DNA of 64,000 nucleotides from Bordetella genomosp. 8. GTDB lineage: Bacteria; Pseudomonadota; Gammaproteobacteria; Burkholderiales; Burkholderiaceae_B. Numbering within the stretch: the stretch's first letter is position 1; each line of letters starts with the position of its first letter. The position numbers were made by a program, and so were the translations under genes. The notes beneath the pieces are model-generated. The model was not told where the DNA came from, searched no databases, and saw nothing but the letters and a program-made list of their open reading frames with translations. Positions 27,029 through 36,407 of this stretch are shown here, one piece after another. The stretch spans positions 2,170,001 through 2,234,000 of the forward strand of contig NZ_CP021108.1 of the NCBI RefSeq assembly GCF_002119685.1. Direction: 5' to 3'.

Positions 27029-27807
27029 CAGCAGAGACCTCCGTTCACGCCCAGGACCTGCCGGGTGATGTAGGCCGCGGCCGGCGACAGGAAAAACGCC
27101 ACCGCGGCGGCGACTTCGTCGGGCGTGCCGACGCGGGCGGCTGGCACCGCCTTGAGGATTTCATCGACGGGGACGCCGTCATCGATCATGTCGGTATCGA
27201 TCAGGCCCGGCGCCACGCAATTGACGGTGATGCGCCGCTTGGCCAGCTCCACGGCCAGGGCCTTGGCCGCGCCGATCAGGCCGGCCTTGGAAGCGCTGTA
27301 GTTGACCTGGCCGCGGTTGCCGATGATGCCGGACACCGATGTCAGGCACACAATGCGGCCCGGCGCGCGGCGGCGGATCATGGGCATGACTACCGGATGC
27401 ATGACGTTGTAGAAGCCGTCCAGGTTGGTGCGCAGGACGTCGTCCCAATCGTCGCCGCTGAGTGCCGGGAAGGCGCCGTCGCGCGTCAGGCCGGCATTGA
27501 GCACGACGCCGTAGTAGGCGCCGTGCGCGTCCATGTCGGCATTGAGCGCGTCCGCGGCGGCGGCGCGGTCGCGCACATCGAATTGCAGCACGCGGGCGGG
27601 CTGGCCGAGTTCGCGCGCGGCGTCGCGCACGGCATCGGCTTCATCGCGTCGCGCGCGGCAATGGATGATGGGGGTGTAGCCCGCGCGAGCCAGGGTCAGC
27701 GCGATGGCGCGGCCGATGCCGCGGCTGGATCCGGTGACGAGTACCGTCAGGGCCTTGCCGTCCACGGCGTTCGGTTCCGGGACGTTTACGGGTGCGGGGT
27801 CTGTCAT
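27028..27807 (-). CDS. 3-oxoacyl-ACP reductase of the APE cluster (ApeQ-like)
   Basis: 259-residue short-chain dehydrogenase of the FabG type: TGSSRGIG (25-32), NAG (104-106), catalytic S157, Y170 and K174 (SVSGIIGNRGQVNYSASKAG), then APGLIDTDM. It uses NADPH to reduce the 3-keto group after each condensation. The roughly 18-residue N-terminal extension is hydrophilic. Its start overlaps the dehydratase stop (ATGA) and its stop overlaps the ketosynthase start. Confidence 0.92.
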   Translation of the reverse strand: MTDPAPVNVPEPNAVDGKALTVLVTGSSRGIGRAIALTLARAGYTPIIHCRARRDEADAVRDAARELGQPARVLQFDVRDRAAAADALNADMDAHGAYYGVVLNAGLTRDGAFPALSGDDWDDVLRTNLDGFYNVMHPVVMPMIRRRAPGRIVCLTSVSGIIGNRGQVNYSASKAGLIGAAKALAVELAKRRITVNCVAPGLIDTDMIDDGVPVDEILKAVPAARVGTPDEVAAAVAFFLSPAAAYITRQVLGVNGGLC

Positions 27808-28298
27808 GGCGAGGTGGTGCGGTGTGCGGATGAAGGAGAGGGCTCGGCCTCGCGGGTGTAGGCGCTGGCGTCGGCGGGACGATAGAGGTTCAGCCTGGCC
27901 TGCGCCAGCAAATCGTCGCCGCGGCGCAGCTCGCATTCGAATACACCCATGCCGGTGGCGTCGTGCAGGGATTGCGCGACGCGGACCGATAGCCGCATGC
28001 CGGCCGCGAAGCAATCCACGTGGCATTCATAGCGGCGGGTGCCCAGCAGAAAACCCAGGCCGACCTGTTCGCCCTGGCTGCGCGCCTGGCAGCCCGCCCA
28101 GGCACCCACGGCCTGCGCCATGATTTCCAGGCCCATCCAGGGTGGCAGGCTGCCGTCGGGACTGCTGTAAAGGCCGTCTGGCCGGACGACGGCGGTGGCG
28201 TGCAGGGTTTCCGCATCCCAGTCGTCCACGGCGTCGAGCAGGATGGCGTCGCCCGAATGGGGCACGAGCTGCGCCACGGGCCAGGGGCAGGCGCTCAT
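27804..28298 (-). CDS. 3-hydroxyacyl-ACP dehydratase of the APE cluster (ApeP-like)
   Basis: 164 residues of hot-dog fold. The early LVPHSGDAILLD motif holds the probable catalytic H14, and the helix starts with WMGLEIMAQAVGAWAG. This is the ApeP-type dehydratase, which removes water from the 3-hydroxyacyl-ACP to extend the conjugated polyene. A second dehydratase is fused to the AMP ligase at 36404-38152. The N-terminus overlaps the upstream ketosynthase stop (ATGA). The C-terminus is Ser-rich and probably flexible. Confidence 0.85.
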   Translation of the reverse strand: MSACPWPVAQLVPHSGDAILLDAVDDWDAETLHATAVVRPDGLYSSPDGSLPPWMGLEIMAQAVGAWAGCQARSQGEQVGLGFLLGTRRYECHVDCFAAGMRLSVRVAQSLHDATGMGVFECELRRGDDLLAQARLNLYRPADASAYTREAEPSPSSAHRTTSP

Positions 28299-29494
28299 GT
28301 GCCGGCTCCCAGGACCAGGCTGGCATTGCTGCCGCCGAAGGCGAAGGAGTTGCTCATCACCGTGCGTGGCTTGTCCGCCGGCAACCGCCGCCCGGGCGCG
28401 GTCAGGTCCAGCGCCGGCAGGGCGGGGTCGGCGACGCCGTCCCAGCATTGCGACGGCAGGCGTCCGGCCAGGCTGTCGTCGGCGACGACGGCCCAGCACA
28501 GCGCGGCTTCGATCGCGCCGGCGGCGGCCAGGGTATGGCCGGTCAGGGGCTTGGTCGATGCGCAGGCAACGCCTTGCGGGAACACCGCGGCGACCGCCTT
28601 GCTTTCCATCGCGTCATTGTGCTGCGTGGCCGTGCCGTGCAGGTTGAGCCAGCCGATGTCGACAGGGTCCAGGCCGGCATCGGCCAGGGCGGCTTGCATG
28701 GCTTGCGCCGCGCCCGCGCCGGTGGGATCCGGCGCCGACATATGCCAGGCATCGGAACTGGCGCCGCCGCCCAGCAGGGCCACGGCCGGGCCGTCGGGCC
28801 GCTGCCGCCGCATCAGGAACAAGGCCGCGCCTTCACCGATGTTGATGCCGTCGCGGTGCGCGGAAAAGGGATTGCAGATGCCCTGCGACAGGGCTTCCAG
28901 GGCCGCGAAGCCGTTGATCGTCAGCGGGCACAGCGAGTCCACGCCGCCGCAGATCACCGCGTCGCAAGCCCCGCGCGCCAACAGGCGCTTGGCGGTCAGC
29001 AGTGCCCGCGCGCTGGATGTGCAGGCCGTCGACAGGGTATAGGCTGGCCCAGCCAGGTCCAGCCAGTCCGCCAGGAATGCGGCGGGCGAGGCCAGCGCCT
29101 GGCGGCGATAGTCGTATTCGGGCGGCCATGCGCCGGTGCGATCCAGCACCCGATACGCGTGCGCGTTCTCGTTCACGCCGGAGGTGCTGGTGCCCAGCAC
29201 GATGCCCACGCGCGAGGCGCCGAACTCGGCGATCGCCGCGCGCAGCGCGGTTTCGATCTGCAGGGCCGCATCCAGCAGGAGGCGGTTGTTGCGGCTGTCG
29301 TAATGAGGCGGCATGTCCGGCGGCAGCGCGGGCAGATCGGCTTGCGCGACGCCGAGCACGATGCGGCGTCCGGCAATCCAGCCGTCCTGCGCCTGCATGC
29401 CGGCGCTGTCGCCACGCAGCGCCGCGGCGGCCACCGCGTCGATGCCGCGGCCCAGCGCGCAGACGATACCGGGCGATCCCAGCCACGCCGTCAT
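28295..29494 (-). CDS. Second beta-ketoacyl-ACP synthase of the APE cluster (ApeO-like)
   Basis: 399 residues with a full catalytic triad: C158 in STACTSSARA, H286 in NLHGTATQHND, H320 in PLTGHTLAAAGA. It differs from the other ketosynthase in N-terminal sequence and lacks its VTGMA motif. In characterised APE systems one ketosynthase elongates together with a chain-length factor, while the other may start chains; the match here is inferred from order and size. Overlaps both neighbours by four bases. Confidence 0.9.
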   Translation of the reverse strand: MTAWLGSPGIVCALGRGIDAVAAAALRGDSAGMQAQDGWIAGRRIVLGVAQADLPALPPDMPPHYDSRNNRLLLDAALQIETALRAAIAEFGASRVGIVLGTSTSGVNENAHAYRVLDRTGAWPPEYDYRRQALASPAAFLADWLDLAGPAYTLSTACTSSARALLTAKRLLARGACDAVICGGVDSLCPLTINGFAALEALSQGICNPFSAHRDGINIGEGAALFLMRRQRPDGPAVALLGGGASSDAWHMSAPDPTGAGAAQAMQAALADAGLDPVDIGWLNLHGTATQHNDAMESKAVAAVFPQGVACASTKPLTGHTLAAAGAIEAALCWAVVADDSLAGRLPSQCWDGVADPALPALDLTAPGRRLPADKPRTVMSNSFAFGGSNASLVLGAGT

Positions 29495-30048
29495 GGCGCG
29501 TCCTTCAGCGGTTCCACCCGCCATGTCGTGCCGCCTCCGGTTGTGATCGCGAAGGTGTCGGCGGGTCCGCCGGCGGGCCACACCACGCGCCAGCGCACGT
29601 TGCAATCGTCTTCCATGACGCGTTCGCGGCCGCCGTCGGCGGTGGCGCCCTGGCGCCAGGTTTTGCCGGCATAGGCGGATGCCAGCGAGGCCTGCGGCGT
29701 CCAGGCGAACAGGATGGCGGAGAACAGCTCGCTGGCCTGCGCATTGGGGCGCATGAAGCCATCGTTGCGCCACTTGCCGTCCTGCAGGATCTGCCGCGCC
29801 ATGGGCATGCCCAGCGGATCGAACATCGACCACCGCGTGGCATTGGGTCCTTCCGCCTGCACGACCAGCAGGGCGTCCTGCCGCGCCTGGCCGGGGGTTT
29901 TCAAACTGACGTGGGCGCGGCGGGGCAGGCCGAGTTCGGCCTGGCTCACCGGGGTGGGCGGCACGCCGGCACAGCCCGCGAGCCACAGCAGCGCCAGGAC
30001 GGATAAGGCGGTGTGCAGGCGGCGGCGAGAAGTCTGGAATAGCGTCAT
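29491..30048 (-). CDS. DUF3261-type lipoprotein of the APE cluster
   Basis: 185 residues. The signal peptide ends in a lipobox (LLWLAGC, about 16-22), so the protein is probably anchored in a membrane facing the periplasm. The mature part resembles the DUF3261 family, found regularly in APE and flexirubin clusters. It may help the LolA-like protein carry the pigment lipid to the outer membrane. That is an inference from the company it keeps; no catalytic motif is visible. Stop overlaps the ketosynthase start. Confidence 0.75.
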   Translation of the reverse strand: MTLFQTSRRRLHTALSVLALLWLAGCAGVPPTPVSQAELGLPRRAHVSLKTPGQARQDALLVVQAEGPNATRWSMFDPLGMPMARQILQDGKWRNDGFMRPNAQASELFSAILFAWTPQASLASAYAGKTWRQGATADGGRERVMEDDCNVRWRVVWPAGGPADTFAITTGGGTTWRVEPLKDAP

Positions 30049-31286
30049 GAGCGGCAGATTTCCGCCAGCGTGCGCAGGCGGCGCGCATGCTCGGCAACAA
30101 AGGGATTGTTCCTGTCCCAGGCATAGCCCGCCAGGATGGAAGCGATCATGCGGCGGATGTCCGGCTGCGCGCGTTCGTAGAACACCACGTCGCGGAAGGC
30201 ACCCGTGTACCAGCCTTCCACATAGGTGCGGAAGGTTTCGACGCCCACCATCAAGGGATCGGCGAACTCGCGCTGCCAGTCGACCGCCGCGCCGCCCAGC
30301 TGCCGATGCAAGGCGTCGGCAGCCAGCTTGGACGAATGCAGCGCGATGGTCACCCCGGACGAAAACACGGGGTCGAGGAATTCGGCCGCATTGCCCAGCA
30401 GGGCGAAACCCGGCCCGTGCAGCGACGTCACGCTGGCGGAATAGCCGCCTATCGTATTGGCGGGTGTGTCCCACACGGCATGGGCCAGCAGGCGTTTCAG
30501 GTTGGGCGCGCCATCGACCAGCTCGCGCAGCCGCGCCATGGGATCGGCGGCTTCGCCAATCAGCTCGGCGCCGCCCACCACGCCCAGCGAGCAGCGGCCG
30601 TTGGAAAACGGGATGGTCCAGAACCATATGCCGGGCTGGTCCGGATGCACGCTGATCAGGATTTTCTGGCGATCGAAGCCGGCATCGTCGATGCGGTCCT
30701 CGATGTGCGTGAACAAGGCCTTGCGCGGCGGCAGGTTGCTGGGACGCTCCAGATCCAGCAGCCGCGCCAGGACGCGGCCATAGCCGCTGGCGTCCAGGAC
30801 GAAACGCGCCGCGATCTGTCGCACGGGCGCATCCGCCACGCCGGCCGCGCGCACCGACAGCAGCGACTGGCCGTCCGGCCCGGCGCCGGAGAAATCCGCC
30901 GCCACGACTTCCTGTTCGTATTGCACGTCAGCGCCCAGGCGCGCCGCTTCGTCCGCCAGGATCTGGTCGAAGCGCGAGCGCAGCACCTGGAAGGTGGTAC
31001 CCGGGCCGGGGGAGAATTTGTCGCGGAAATCGAAGGCCGTGTAGCGGTCGTCCCAGGCGAAGGCGGCGCCATTCTTTTCCTGGAAGCCGGCGGCGCGCAC
31101 CGCTGGCAGCATGCCGGCTTCGTCGATGAATTCGATGCAGTGCGCCAGCAGGCTTTCGCCGATGGAAAAGCGCGGAAAGCGCTGGCGTTCCAGCACCAGC
31201 ACGTCGTGCCCATGGCGACGCAGCAGCCCCGCGGCGACTGCGCCAGCGGGACCGGCTCCGATGATGACGACTTCTCGGTGTTCCAC
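30045..31286 (-). CDS. FAD-dependent oxidoreductase of the APE cluster
   Basis: 413 residues. The Rossmann motif GAGPAGAVAAGLLRRHG (11-27) and the later FSSGVTIALHSSKLAADAL are of the geranylgeranyl-reductase/tryptophan-halogenase-like flavoprotein family. Starts at GTG 31286, with a weak ribosome-binding site, 12 bases after the MMPL stop. The family includes reductases and halogenases; no halogenase-specific WxWxIP motif is clear, although a related WFWTIPFSNGR segment is present. It probably modifies the polyene or the aryl head. Confidence 0.85.
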   Translation of the reverse strand: MEHREVVIIGAGPAGAVAAGLLRRHGHDVLVLERQRFPRFSIGESLLAHCIEFIDEAGMLPAVRAAGFQEKNGAAFAWDDRYTAFDFRDKFSPGPGTTFQVLRSRFDQILADEAARLGADVQYEQEVVAADFSGAGPDGQSLLSVRAAGVADAPVRQIAARFVLDASGYGRVLARLLDLERPSNLPPRKALFTHIEDRIDDAGFDRQKILISVHPDQPGIWFWTIPFSNGRCSLGVVGGAELIGEAADPMARLRELVDGAPNLKRLLAHAVWDTPANTIGGYSASVTSLHGPGFALLGNAAEFLDPVFSSGVTIALHSSKLAADALHRQLGGAAVDWQREFADPLMVGVETFRTYVEGWYTGAFRDVVFYERAQPDIRRMIASILAGYAWDRNNPFVAEHARRLRTLAEICRS

Positions 31287-31298
31287 GGTATGTCTCGT

Positions 31299-33722
31299 TC
31301 AAGCCTTGTTATAGGAATAGGTAACGCGAGTCGTATCGCCGCCCGCCGCGATGGCGTCCTGCTCGCGCTCGGACCTGGCGCCCTGGCGTACCCACGGCGC
31401 CCACAGGACGCAGAAGGCCACGCCCATGCCCACCGACAGGCCGAAGTTCGAAATGGCCGGCGTGCTGCTGAAGGCCAGCAATCCGAAGGACAGCATGGTC
31501 GTGGCGGCGGCCAGCACGATGCCGACGAAGCTGGCCGCCGCGCCGGCCACGCGTTCGTACATGACGATGGCGTAGTCCAGCCCGATCGCCGAAACCAGCA
31601 ACAGCCCGAACAGGCTGAACAGGGTCAGGGGCTGGCCCAGCAGGCCCAGGGCGCCCAGCGTGCACGCCGTCGCGGCCAGCGGGACGGCCAGCAGCCGCCA
31701 GGTCGCCGAGCGGCCCAGCGTCAGCCACAGCAGCGCGCCGGCCACCAGGTAGGACAGCAGCTTGAGTTCGGCCGCGCGCACGCGGGTCTGCGCGAAGGTC
31801 TCGTTCAACTGTCCGGTGCGATCGACGAAGGTGACGCCTTCCAGGCCCTGCGCGGCCGCCGCGGCCGCGGCGGTATCGTGCAGGCCCTGCAGCGACGTTA
31901 TCGCCGCCACCTGGCCGTGGTCCTGGCCCAGCCACAGCATGCCGCGGGTCTGTCCCAGCGGGCCCTTCAACACGCTGTCCACCGTGATGGGTTCCTGCGC
32001 GGCCAGGGCGTCCACCTGTTGCAGCACGGCCTGCGCGGGGATGCCGACGGCCTCGAAGGAAGGCAGCAGTCGGGCGCGCCAGGTGGTATCGCGCATCGCG
32101 TCCAGCAGGGCGCGCTGGGCGCCCTCCGGTGCCACCAGCTGGTTCAGCGACAGATAGCTGTTCAGCGACTTGCCCTGCACCAGCTTGTCCAGCCGGCTGT
32201 CCAGGGCATTCTGCCGTTCCCACAGGGCGTTGGCGTCGGGAGCGCGCACTAGGTAGTACTGGCTGGTCGCCTCGATGCCGGTGATCTGGCGGATCTGCAG
32301 CGCCTGTTGCAGCAGCGGGCCGGGCAGGGCCAGCCACTGGCGCAGGTCATCCTGGATACGCAGGTGCAGGACGCCGCCTATGCATAGCAGCAGCACGCCC
32401 GCGCCGAGCAAGGGCAGGGTGGCGCGCCGCCCGGCCCAGCGCGTCAGGCACGCGAGCAGCGCCTGCGACAGACGCGCCAGCGGCACGAAGGGGCGAGGCT
32501 GCCAGCCGCGCAGCCAGTTCGGCAGCTCGCACACCGTGCAGGCATAGGCGCCCAGCAGGCCCGCGGCGGAAAACACGGCGGTCTGCGTCAACGCGGGAAA
32601 GGGGGTGAAGACCAGCGCCAGGTAACCCACCAGCGTCACGGCCAGGCTGATGGTCAATCCCGGCAGCACCCGGTGCAGCGCGGGCCAGGGCTGCCAATCC
32701 GGCATCCCATAGCGCTTGGCCAGCAGGTGCATGGGGAAATCGATGGCGATACCGATCAGGCTGGCGCCGATCACCAGCGTCAGGACATGGATGGTGCCGA
32801 ACAGCGCCACGCAAGCGACCATGCCGCACAGCATGCCCACGGCCACCGGCAGGAAAGCCAGCAGCGAACGCAGGCCCCGCATGGTGAGCAGCAACACCGC
32901 GATGATGCCCAGTATCGCCATGGCGCTGATCCAGCTGCTTTCGCCGACGGCGCGCGCGCGTCCTTCGGCGGCATACAGCGGGCCGCCCGTGACCAGCATC
33001 TGCCCGCCGTCCTTGACGATGGACGCGCGCGTTTCGTCGATCAGCCGCGCGACCTCGCCGGGCGAAGAGGCGTCGAAGGCGTCGCCGCTGGTCTGGGCGC
33101 GCACCAGCACCCATTCCTTGTCGCCTTCATGGGCGATCAGCGTGCCACTGACTAGGTCGAGCTGCACCTTGCCCATCGTGCGCAGCGTGCGCTCGGTGGC
33201 ATTCGCCAGGCCCAGCAGGTCGTCATTGGCCGGCACCAGTCCTGTCGAGGAAAACGGATCGGCCAGTTCGCGCACCCGGCGCGCGGCGTAGGCGGCTGGA
33301 TCCTTGATCAGGGTTTCCCGCGCGTGCGGCGGCAACAGTGCCAGCGGCTGCGACAGCAGCTGCTTGCGGACCGCGTCGATGTTGACGTCGGCATCCACCA
33401 TCACGTCGGCGAACAGGCCGCTGTGCCGCCACAGGTGGCCCATGCCGCGTGCCAGTTCGATCGCGCGCTCGCGGTCGCCGGCGCTGACCAGCGCGATGAC
33501 CTGCCGCTGTAGCGGCTCCTGGATGCGGTCGTCCGCACGTTGGCGCAGCGCGTCGCCCTGCGCCGTGGGCACCAGGTCCAGCAGGCTGGATGACACCGGC
33601 CAGCCATGGCGACATTCCCACAAGCCCAGGCAGACCACCAGGGCCAGCGCGATGCGGAACAACAGGGTCAGGCGCCGTTCGCGCGCCACGCGCCGTTCAG
33701 GGGTTGAAATCACGGCGCTCAT
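31299..33722 (-). CDS. MMPL/RND-type exporter of the APE cluster (ApeM-like)
   Basis: 807 residues. An N-terminal membrane helix and periplasmic domain are followed by a block of about five helices (LLTMRGLRSLLAFLPVAVGM, SLIGIAIDFPMHLLAKRYG). The arrangement repeats in the second half (LLVSAIGLDYAIVMYERVAG). The internal duplication and the GIAIDF and GLDYAI motifs are typical of MMPL and HAE-type RND permeases, which use the proton gradient to move lipids. It probably transfers the APE lipid across the inner membrane. Its start lies 26 bases inside the end of the LolA-like gene. Confidence 0.9.
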   Translation of the reverse strand: MSAVISTPERRVARERRLTLLFRIALALVVCLGLWECRHGWPVSSSLLDLVPTAQGDALRQRADDRIQEPLQRQVIALVSAGDRERAIELARGMGHLWRHSGLFADVMVDADVNIDAVRKQLLSQPLALLPPHARETLIKDPAAYAARRVRELADPFSSTGLVPANDDLLGLANATERTLRTMGKVQLDLVSGTLIAHEGDKEWVLVRAQTSGDAFDASSPGEVARLIDETRASIVKDGGQMLVTGGPLYAAEGRARAVGESSWISAMAILGIIAVLLLTMRGLRSLLAFLPVAVGMLCGMVACVALFGTIHVLTLVIGASLIGIAIDFPMHLLAKRYGMPDWQPWPALHRVLPGLTISLAVTLVGYLALVFTPFPALTQTAVFSAAGLLGAYACTVCELPNWLRGWQPRPFVPLARLSQALLACLTRWAGRRATLPLLGAGVLLLCIGGVLHLRIQDDLRQWLALPGPLLQQALQIRQITGIEATSQYYLVRAPDANALWERQNALDSRLDKLVQGKSLNSYLSLNQLVAPEGAQRALLDAMRDTTWRARLLPSFEAVGIPAQAVLQQVDALAAQEPITVDSVLKGPLGQTRGMLWLGQDHGQVAAITSLQGLHDTAAAAAAAQGLEGVTFVDRTGQLNETFAQTRVRAAELKLLSYLVAGALLWLTLGRSATWRLLAVPLAATACTLGALGLLGQPLTLFSLFGLLLVSAIGLDYAIVMYERVAGAAASFVGIVLAAATTMLSFGLLAFSSTPAISNFGLSVGMGVAFCVLWAPWVRQGARSEREQDAIAAGGDTTRVTYSYNKA

Positions 33723-34317
33723 CGTCGTTCAGCTTGGTATCGGCACGTGTGTTCTTCATTTCCATGACGGTCTTGTCGCCCTGGGTTTCGCGCAGTTCGA
33801 TGCGCTGGACCAGCTTGCCGCCCGAAATCTGGATGTCCGTGAAAATCTGCTTGAGCAGCGCGGACTTGGGGGTCATGACCAGTTGCCAATCCCCGGCCGA
33901 ACCGCTCAATGCCATGTCGAAGTTGTCCCGCAGCGATTGCGTATCGCCACTGAGCACGGTCAGGAACATGCGCGTTTCGCGGCCCGCGCCCACGGCCTGC
34001 GGCAAGGCCTGCCATTTGCCGCCATCGTCGCGTCGGAAGACGGCTTCGGGCGTCAGCAGCAGGTCCTGGTGCAGCGGCGCGCGCAGTTCCCACAGCAGGC
34101 CGTCGGTGGCCGACAGGGTGAACAGGCCGGTGCTGGTCAGCGGTTGCGGCAGCGAGCGCAGGAATTTCTGCTGCACGAACTGGCCGCGCACCACCGGCGC
34201 TTCGCGCAGCTGGGCTTGCAGGGCGGTCAGGTCGAAGGCCCAGGCCGGCGCGGCGGCGGAGGCCAGCAGCACGGCGGCGGCAAGGCGGCGGCCCCAGCGT
34301 AAGGCGCGGCGCATCAT
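33697..34317 (-). CDS. LolA-like outer-membrane lipoprotein carrier protein (ApeL-like)
   Basis: 206 residues with a signal peptide (LAAAVLLASAAAPAWA). The mature domain has the RGQFVQQKFLRSLPQPLTSTG start and KIEL-like half-barrel strands of LolA-fold proteins. APE clusters regularly encode one, thought to chaperone the hydrophobic product across the periplasm. The thioesterase stop and this ATG overlap (ATGA). Confidence 0.85.
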   Translation of the reverse strand: MMRRALRWGRRLAAAVLLASAAAPAWAFDLTALQAQLREAPVVRGQFVQQKFLRSLPQPLTSTGLFTLSATDGLLWELRAPLHQDLLLTPEAVFRRDDGGKWQALPQAVGAGRETRMFLTVLSGDTQSLRDNFDMALSGSAGDWQLVMTPKSALLKQIFTDIQISGGKLVQRIELRETQGDKTVMEMKNTRADTKLNDDERRDFNP

Positions 34318-34739
34318 GCCAGCACCTTGCTTACGGCGTCCAGCAAGGGGGCGGGCGACACCAGTTGCATTTCGCGGGTGTCCATGCGCACCGCCACCTG
34401 CACGGAGCTGGCGCGCGTCAGGCGCGTGCCATGCTCGGCATCGGTGATCAGGTAATGAATTTTCAATCGGTTCTCCCACTCCACCAGTTCGGCGCGCACG
34501 ATCACGCGCTGGCCGAATATGGCGGGGTTCATATAACGCAATTGCAGATCGACGACGGGCCAGGCATAGCCCGAGGCGAACATGGCGTCATACCCGTAGC
34601 CGATGGCGTCCAGCAGGTCGCAGCGCGCCTGCTCCAGGTATTTCACGTAGTGGCCATGCCACACCACGTTCATCGAATCCACATCGAAGAAGGGCACCGT
34701 CACGGCCGTTTCCACGGCGTAGACACCGCGCTTACGCAT
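34314..34739 (-). CDS. 4-hydroxybenzoyl-CoA-thioesterase-like hot-dog protein (ApeK-like)
   Basis: 141 residues. FFDVDSMNVVWHGHYVKYLEQARCDLLDAIGYGYD is split here only for description: DVDSMNVVWHG (about 19-29) holds the catalytic aspartate of 4HBT-type thioesterases and is followed by the YLEQAR helix. Such enzymes could release the finished chain, or unload stalled acyl-ACP, in APE synthesis. Overlaps the LpxL-like acyltransferase stop by eight bases. Confidence 0.85.
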   Translation of the reverse strand: MRKRGVYAVETAVTVPFFDVDSMNVVWHGHYVKYLEQARCDLLDAIGYGYDAMFASGYAWPVVDLQLRYMNPAIFGQRVIVRAELVEWENRLKIHYLITDAEHGTRLTRASSVQVAVRMDTREMQLVSPAPLLDAVSKVLA

Positions 34740-35661
34740 GACGGCTCCAGAATGGATAGAAATTGAACCACTGCTGCGGCGCGTCGCGGCATTCCGCCGC
34801 CAGGCGGTCGGCGTAGCGCTGCGCCCACTGGCGCACGCCTTCCTCGCGCCGGCCGCGCGGCAGCTCGACCCGATCGGCCAGCCGTTCCAGCGTGATGCGG
34901 TAGCGGCCATCGATCTTGGTGCAGAACAAGAGGTTCACGGGGCATTTCAACAGCGCGGCCAGCAGCCAGGGCCCTTGCGGAAACGCCGCCGGCGCGCCCA
35001 GGAAATCGGCGTCGACCACACGGCCGCCGCGCACCGGCACGCGGTCGCCCGCGATGGCCAGCCATTCGCCGCGTTCGATGCGTTCATGCAGCTGCAGCAT
35101 GAGGGCGGCATCGAGCTCGGTGACCTGGATCAGGCGCAGTCGCGTGGCGCCGGCCTGGGCCAGCAGCTGGTTGAAGGACTCGGCGTGGCGCGTGTGCACC
35201 AGCACGTTCATGGTCAGCCGACCGCTGCGTTCCACCAGCGCTCGGCAGACTTCGAGGTTGCCCAGATGCGAACCCACCAGGATCTGCCCGCGGTCCGCCT
35301 GCATCTGCGCATGCAGCTGGTGGGGATCGCGGATGTCGACGTCGCCCGCGGTCAGGCGGCCCTGCCAGACGTCCAGCTTGTCCAGGATGGCCTCGGCGAA
35401 GGCCTGGAACTGGCCGTACACGGCGCGCCGCGCCGGCAGTGCCTGGGCCGCATCGGACTGGCGCAGGCGCTGGTGGTATTCGGCGATGCTGCGCCGCGCG
35501 GAAGGGCTGAAGCAGTAGAAGTAGAAAACGACCACCGCCAGCACCGGCCGCAGCGCGCGCCGGCCGAAGGCGCGCGTGGCCCACGCCGTCAGGCGCATCA
35601 GGACGGGGGCGCCGCGTTCGCGTTCGGCGGCCCAGTGTCGGGCGGGCGGGGGACTGGTCAT
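34732..35661 (-). CDS. LpxL/HtrB-like lipid acyltransferase of the APE cluster
   Basis: 309 residues. One N-terminal membrane segment (RPVLAVVVFYFYCF) is followed by the lysophospholipid acyltransferase signature GSHLGNLEVCRALVER, whose H and E form the HX4E motif. This family adds acyl chains to lipid A or related lipids at the inner membrane. In the APE cluster it probably attaches the polyene, or a further chain, to a lipid acceptor. Overlaps the glycosyltransferase stop (ATGA). Confidence 0.87.
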   Translation of the reverse strand: MTSPPPARHWAAERERGAPVLMRLTAWATRAFGRRALRPVLAVVVFYFYCFSPSARRSIAEYHQRLRQSDAAQALPARRAVYGQFQAFAEAILDKLDVWQGRLTAGDVDIRDPHQLHAQMQADRGQILVGSHLGNLEVCRALVERSGRLTMNVLVHTRHAESFNQLLAQAGATRLRLIQVTELDAALMLQLHERIERGEWLAIAGDRVPVRGGRVVDADFLGAPAAFPQGPWLLAALLKCPVNLLFCTKIDGRYRITLERLADRVELPRGRREEGVRQWAQRYADRLAAECRDAPQQWFNFYPFWSRHA

Positions 35662-36407
35662 GCCTTTTGATTCTTGAACTTGCGGGCCAGCAGGCCCGGC
35701 GCACGTGGCAGCATGCCAAAAAAAAGCCGGGCGTGCATGGCGCTGATGCGCACATTGTCGCGCAGTCCCTGGAAGTGAGACACGCCGCCGGCCGGATAGA
35801 TCACGCGGGTGGGGCGCCAGACCATGGGCACTCCGCGCCAATGCAGCAGCACCAGGACCGCGATGTCGAAATCCATGCGGTGGCCCGGGTCGCGGCGTTC
35901 CAGCAAGGCCAGCGTGGGCGCCAGCGGGTAGACGCGAAAGCCGCACATCGCGTCGGGAATGGCGGTCGACAGCGTATTGATCCACACCCACACGCGGGTC
36001 AGCCAGCGTCCGTACAGGCGGCTGCGCGGCGCGTCCGCGCCAAAGGCGGGAGCGCCGCCCACGAGGGCCGCGGGATGGGCCCGGGAGGCCCGTACCATCT
36101 CCGGAATATCGTCCAGGGCATGCTGGCCGTCGGCGTCTATCTGCAAGGCGTGCGTGTAGCCCTGGCTGCCGGCGTGGCGCAGGCCGTCCTGCACCGCGCG
36201 CCCCTTGCCGCCGTTGCTGGCGCGCCGCACCAGCATGGCCTTGCCGGATGCCGCCAGGGCGTCCAGGCGCGCCGCGCAATGGGGGGCCGAGCCATCGTCC
36301 ACCAGGATGCAGGGGATGCCATGCGCGAGAACGCGATCGACCACCGCGCCGACGGTGTCGCCATGGTTGTAGACCGGGATGACGGCGCACAGGCGGTGCT
36401 GGGTCAT
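35658..36407 (-). CDS. Family 2 glycosyltransferase of the APE cluster
   Basis: 249 residues. A GT-A fold begins CAVIPVYNHGDTVGAVVDRV, with nucleotide-binding VDDGS and the metal-binding DADGQH (DxD-type). The C-terminal part WRPTRVIYPAGGVSHFQGLRD is like dolichol-phosphate-mannose-synthase-type enzymes that glycosylate lipids. It probably adds a sugar to the lipid on which the polyene is mounted. Overlaps both neighbours by four bases. Confidence 0.9.
   Translation of the reverse strand: MTQHRLCAVIPVYNHGDTVGAVVDRVLAHGIPCILVDDGSAPHCAARLDALAASGKAMLVRRASNGGKGRAVQDGLRHAGSQGYTHALQIDADGQHALDDIPEMVRASRAHPAALVGGAPAFGADAPRSRLYGRWLTRVWVWINTLSTAIPDAMCGFRVYPLAPTLALLERRDPGHRMDFDIAVLVLLHWRGVPMVWRPTRVIYPAGGVSHFQGLRDNVRISAMHARLFFGMLPRAPGLLARKFKNQKA

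Noticed and set aside
27028..28298. APE ketoreductase and dehydratase as fatty-acid FabG and FabZ
   Set aside because: They lie inside a 17-gene overlapping operon with ketosynthases, APE-type MMPL, LolA and ligase genes, and differ from housekeeping Fab proteins in their termini.
30087..32252. Open frame of 721 codons opposite the APE FAD enzyme and MMPL genes
   Set aside because: Runs across two real genes in the other strand and has no coherent domain.
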